From Synechococcus sp. BSA11S (lineage in GTDB: Bacteria > Cyanobacteriota > Cyanobacteriia > PCC-6307 > Cyanobiaceae), in assembly GCF_014224355.1 (NCBI RefSeq), contig NZ_VNWP01000013.1, forward strand, positions 1 through 64,000: DNA of 64,000 nucleotides, given 5' to 3'. Positions 63,837-64,000 of this stretch are shown piece after piece. The position numbers were made by a program, and so were the translations under genes. The notes under the pieces were generated by a model. It did no database searches. It was not told the DNA's origin and was given only the letters and a program-made list of their open reading frames with translations. Within the stretch, counting starts at the first letter, position 1. Each line of letters opens with the position of its first letter.

Positions 63837-64000
63837 TTGGCCAGCAGCTTCGCCAAGATGGCCCGCCAGGCGGAGCAGACCACCCGGGCTGTCCAGGTCC
63901 CGAAGGAGGTGCTCGAGGCACCCCCACTGACGATCCACACCCTCGGTGATCAGGTGTTGCGGCAGCCCGCCAAACGCATCAGCAAAGTGGATGAATCGGT
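63837..64000 (+). CDS. def: Peptide deformylase, N-terminal part (runs off the window)
   Basis: The 54 visible codons from a TTG at 63837 give MASSFAKMARQAEQTT, then VPKEVLEAPPLTIHTLGDQV, LRQPAKRISKVDES, the N-terminal stretch of cyanobacterial PDF (HxLGDxVLRQPA). The catalytic GIGLAAPQVG and HEHDH motifs would lie outside the window. The upstream ATG and GTG are out of frame, which supports TTG. It removes the formyl group from nascent proteins. Confidence 0.85.
   Translation, partial: MASSFAKMARQAEQTTRAVQVPKEVLEAPPLTIHTLGDQVLRQPAKRISKVDES

Overview
The window is a GC-rich cyanobacterial chromosome segment. Gene content points to a picocyanobacterium of the Cyanobium/Synechococcus type: a phycobilisome rod-core linker (CpcG), a CpcS/CpeS-type bilin lyase, a high-light-inducible protein, a ferredoxin-thioredoxin reductase catalytic chain, the SufR-regulated sufBCDS cluster, and many small membrane or unknown proteins typical of these genomes. 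The organism call is an inference from gene content, not a measured phylogeny.

Layout. 0-0.25 kb: 5S rRNA at the end of an rRNA operon, with a strong terminator. 0.3-8.6 kb: a YihY-type membrane protein, two small membrane proteins, a DUF2834-xseB-xseA cluster with a tiny overlapping gene upstream of xseA, a high-light-inducible protein, the helicase HrpB and several small unknowns including a DUF2973 protein with an 11-G tract. 8.7-18 kb: a Deg/HtrA protease, small unknowns (one with a twin CX3C motif), an ABC-F ATPase, a processive family-2 glycosyltransferase, a ribbon-helix-helix protein, AnmK, a KtrA-like subunit and a 1-Cys peroxiredoxin. 18-25.5 kb: an SLC13/TrkA-C permease, HflX, a HAD phosphatase and a type II NADH dehydrogenase in a tight minus-strand series, then divergent cysH-coaX and the peroxiredoxin Bcp. 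25.5-34.1 kb: two exported proteins, a RarA fusion ATPase, and an RND efflux pair whose inner-membrane subunit carries an extra hydrophobic insert. 34.1-43.9 kb: phosphoglucomutase, small secreted proteins, an FAD monooxygenase overlapping a two-HKD phospholipase D-like lipoprotein with an EF-hand loop, a DUF4912 protein, cpcG and the bilin lyase, and an EamA transporter overlapping an antisense reading frame. 43.9-50.6 kb: sufR divergent from ftrC-sufB-sufC-sufD-sufS and a small L,D-transpeptidase, with an inverted repeat between the two units that fits a SufR operator. 50.6-54 kb: a patch of different texture with an SMR-like membrane protein, a methyltransferase, a methyltransferase broken by two T-tract frameshifts, and an O-methyltransferase. 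54-64 kb: a CPA2 antiporter, MtnA, CorA, an aldolase/short-chain dehydrogenase fusion, a GltS-like symporter, an S9 peptidase and the start of peptide deformylase.

How parts fit together. The suf block couples iron-sulfur cluster assembly to thioredoxin reduction under one probable repressor. MtnA beside a class II aldolase/dehydrogenase fusion suggests a route that splits 5-deoxy- or 5-methylthio-pentulose 1-phosphates into a C3 phosphate and an aldehyde; this is the most interesting functional hypothesis here. The S9 peptidase translationally coupled to a glutamate symporter suggests peptide or glutamate scavenging.
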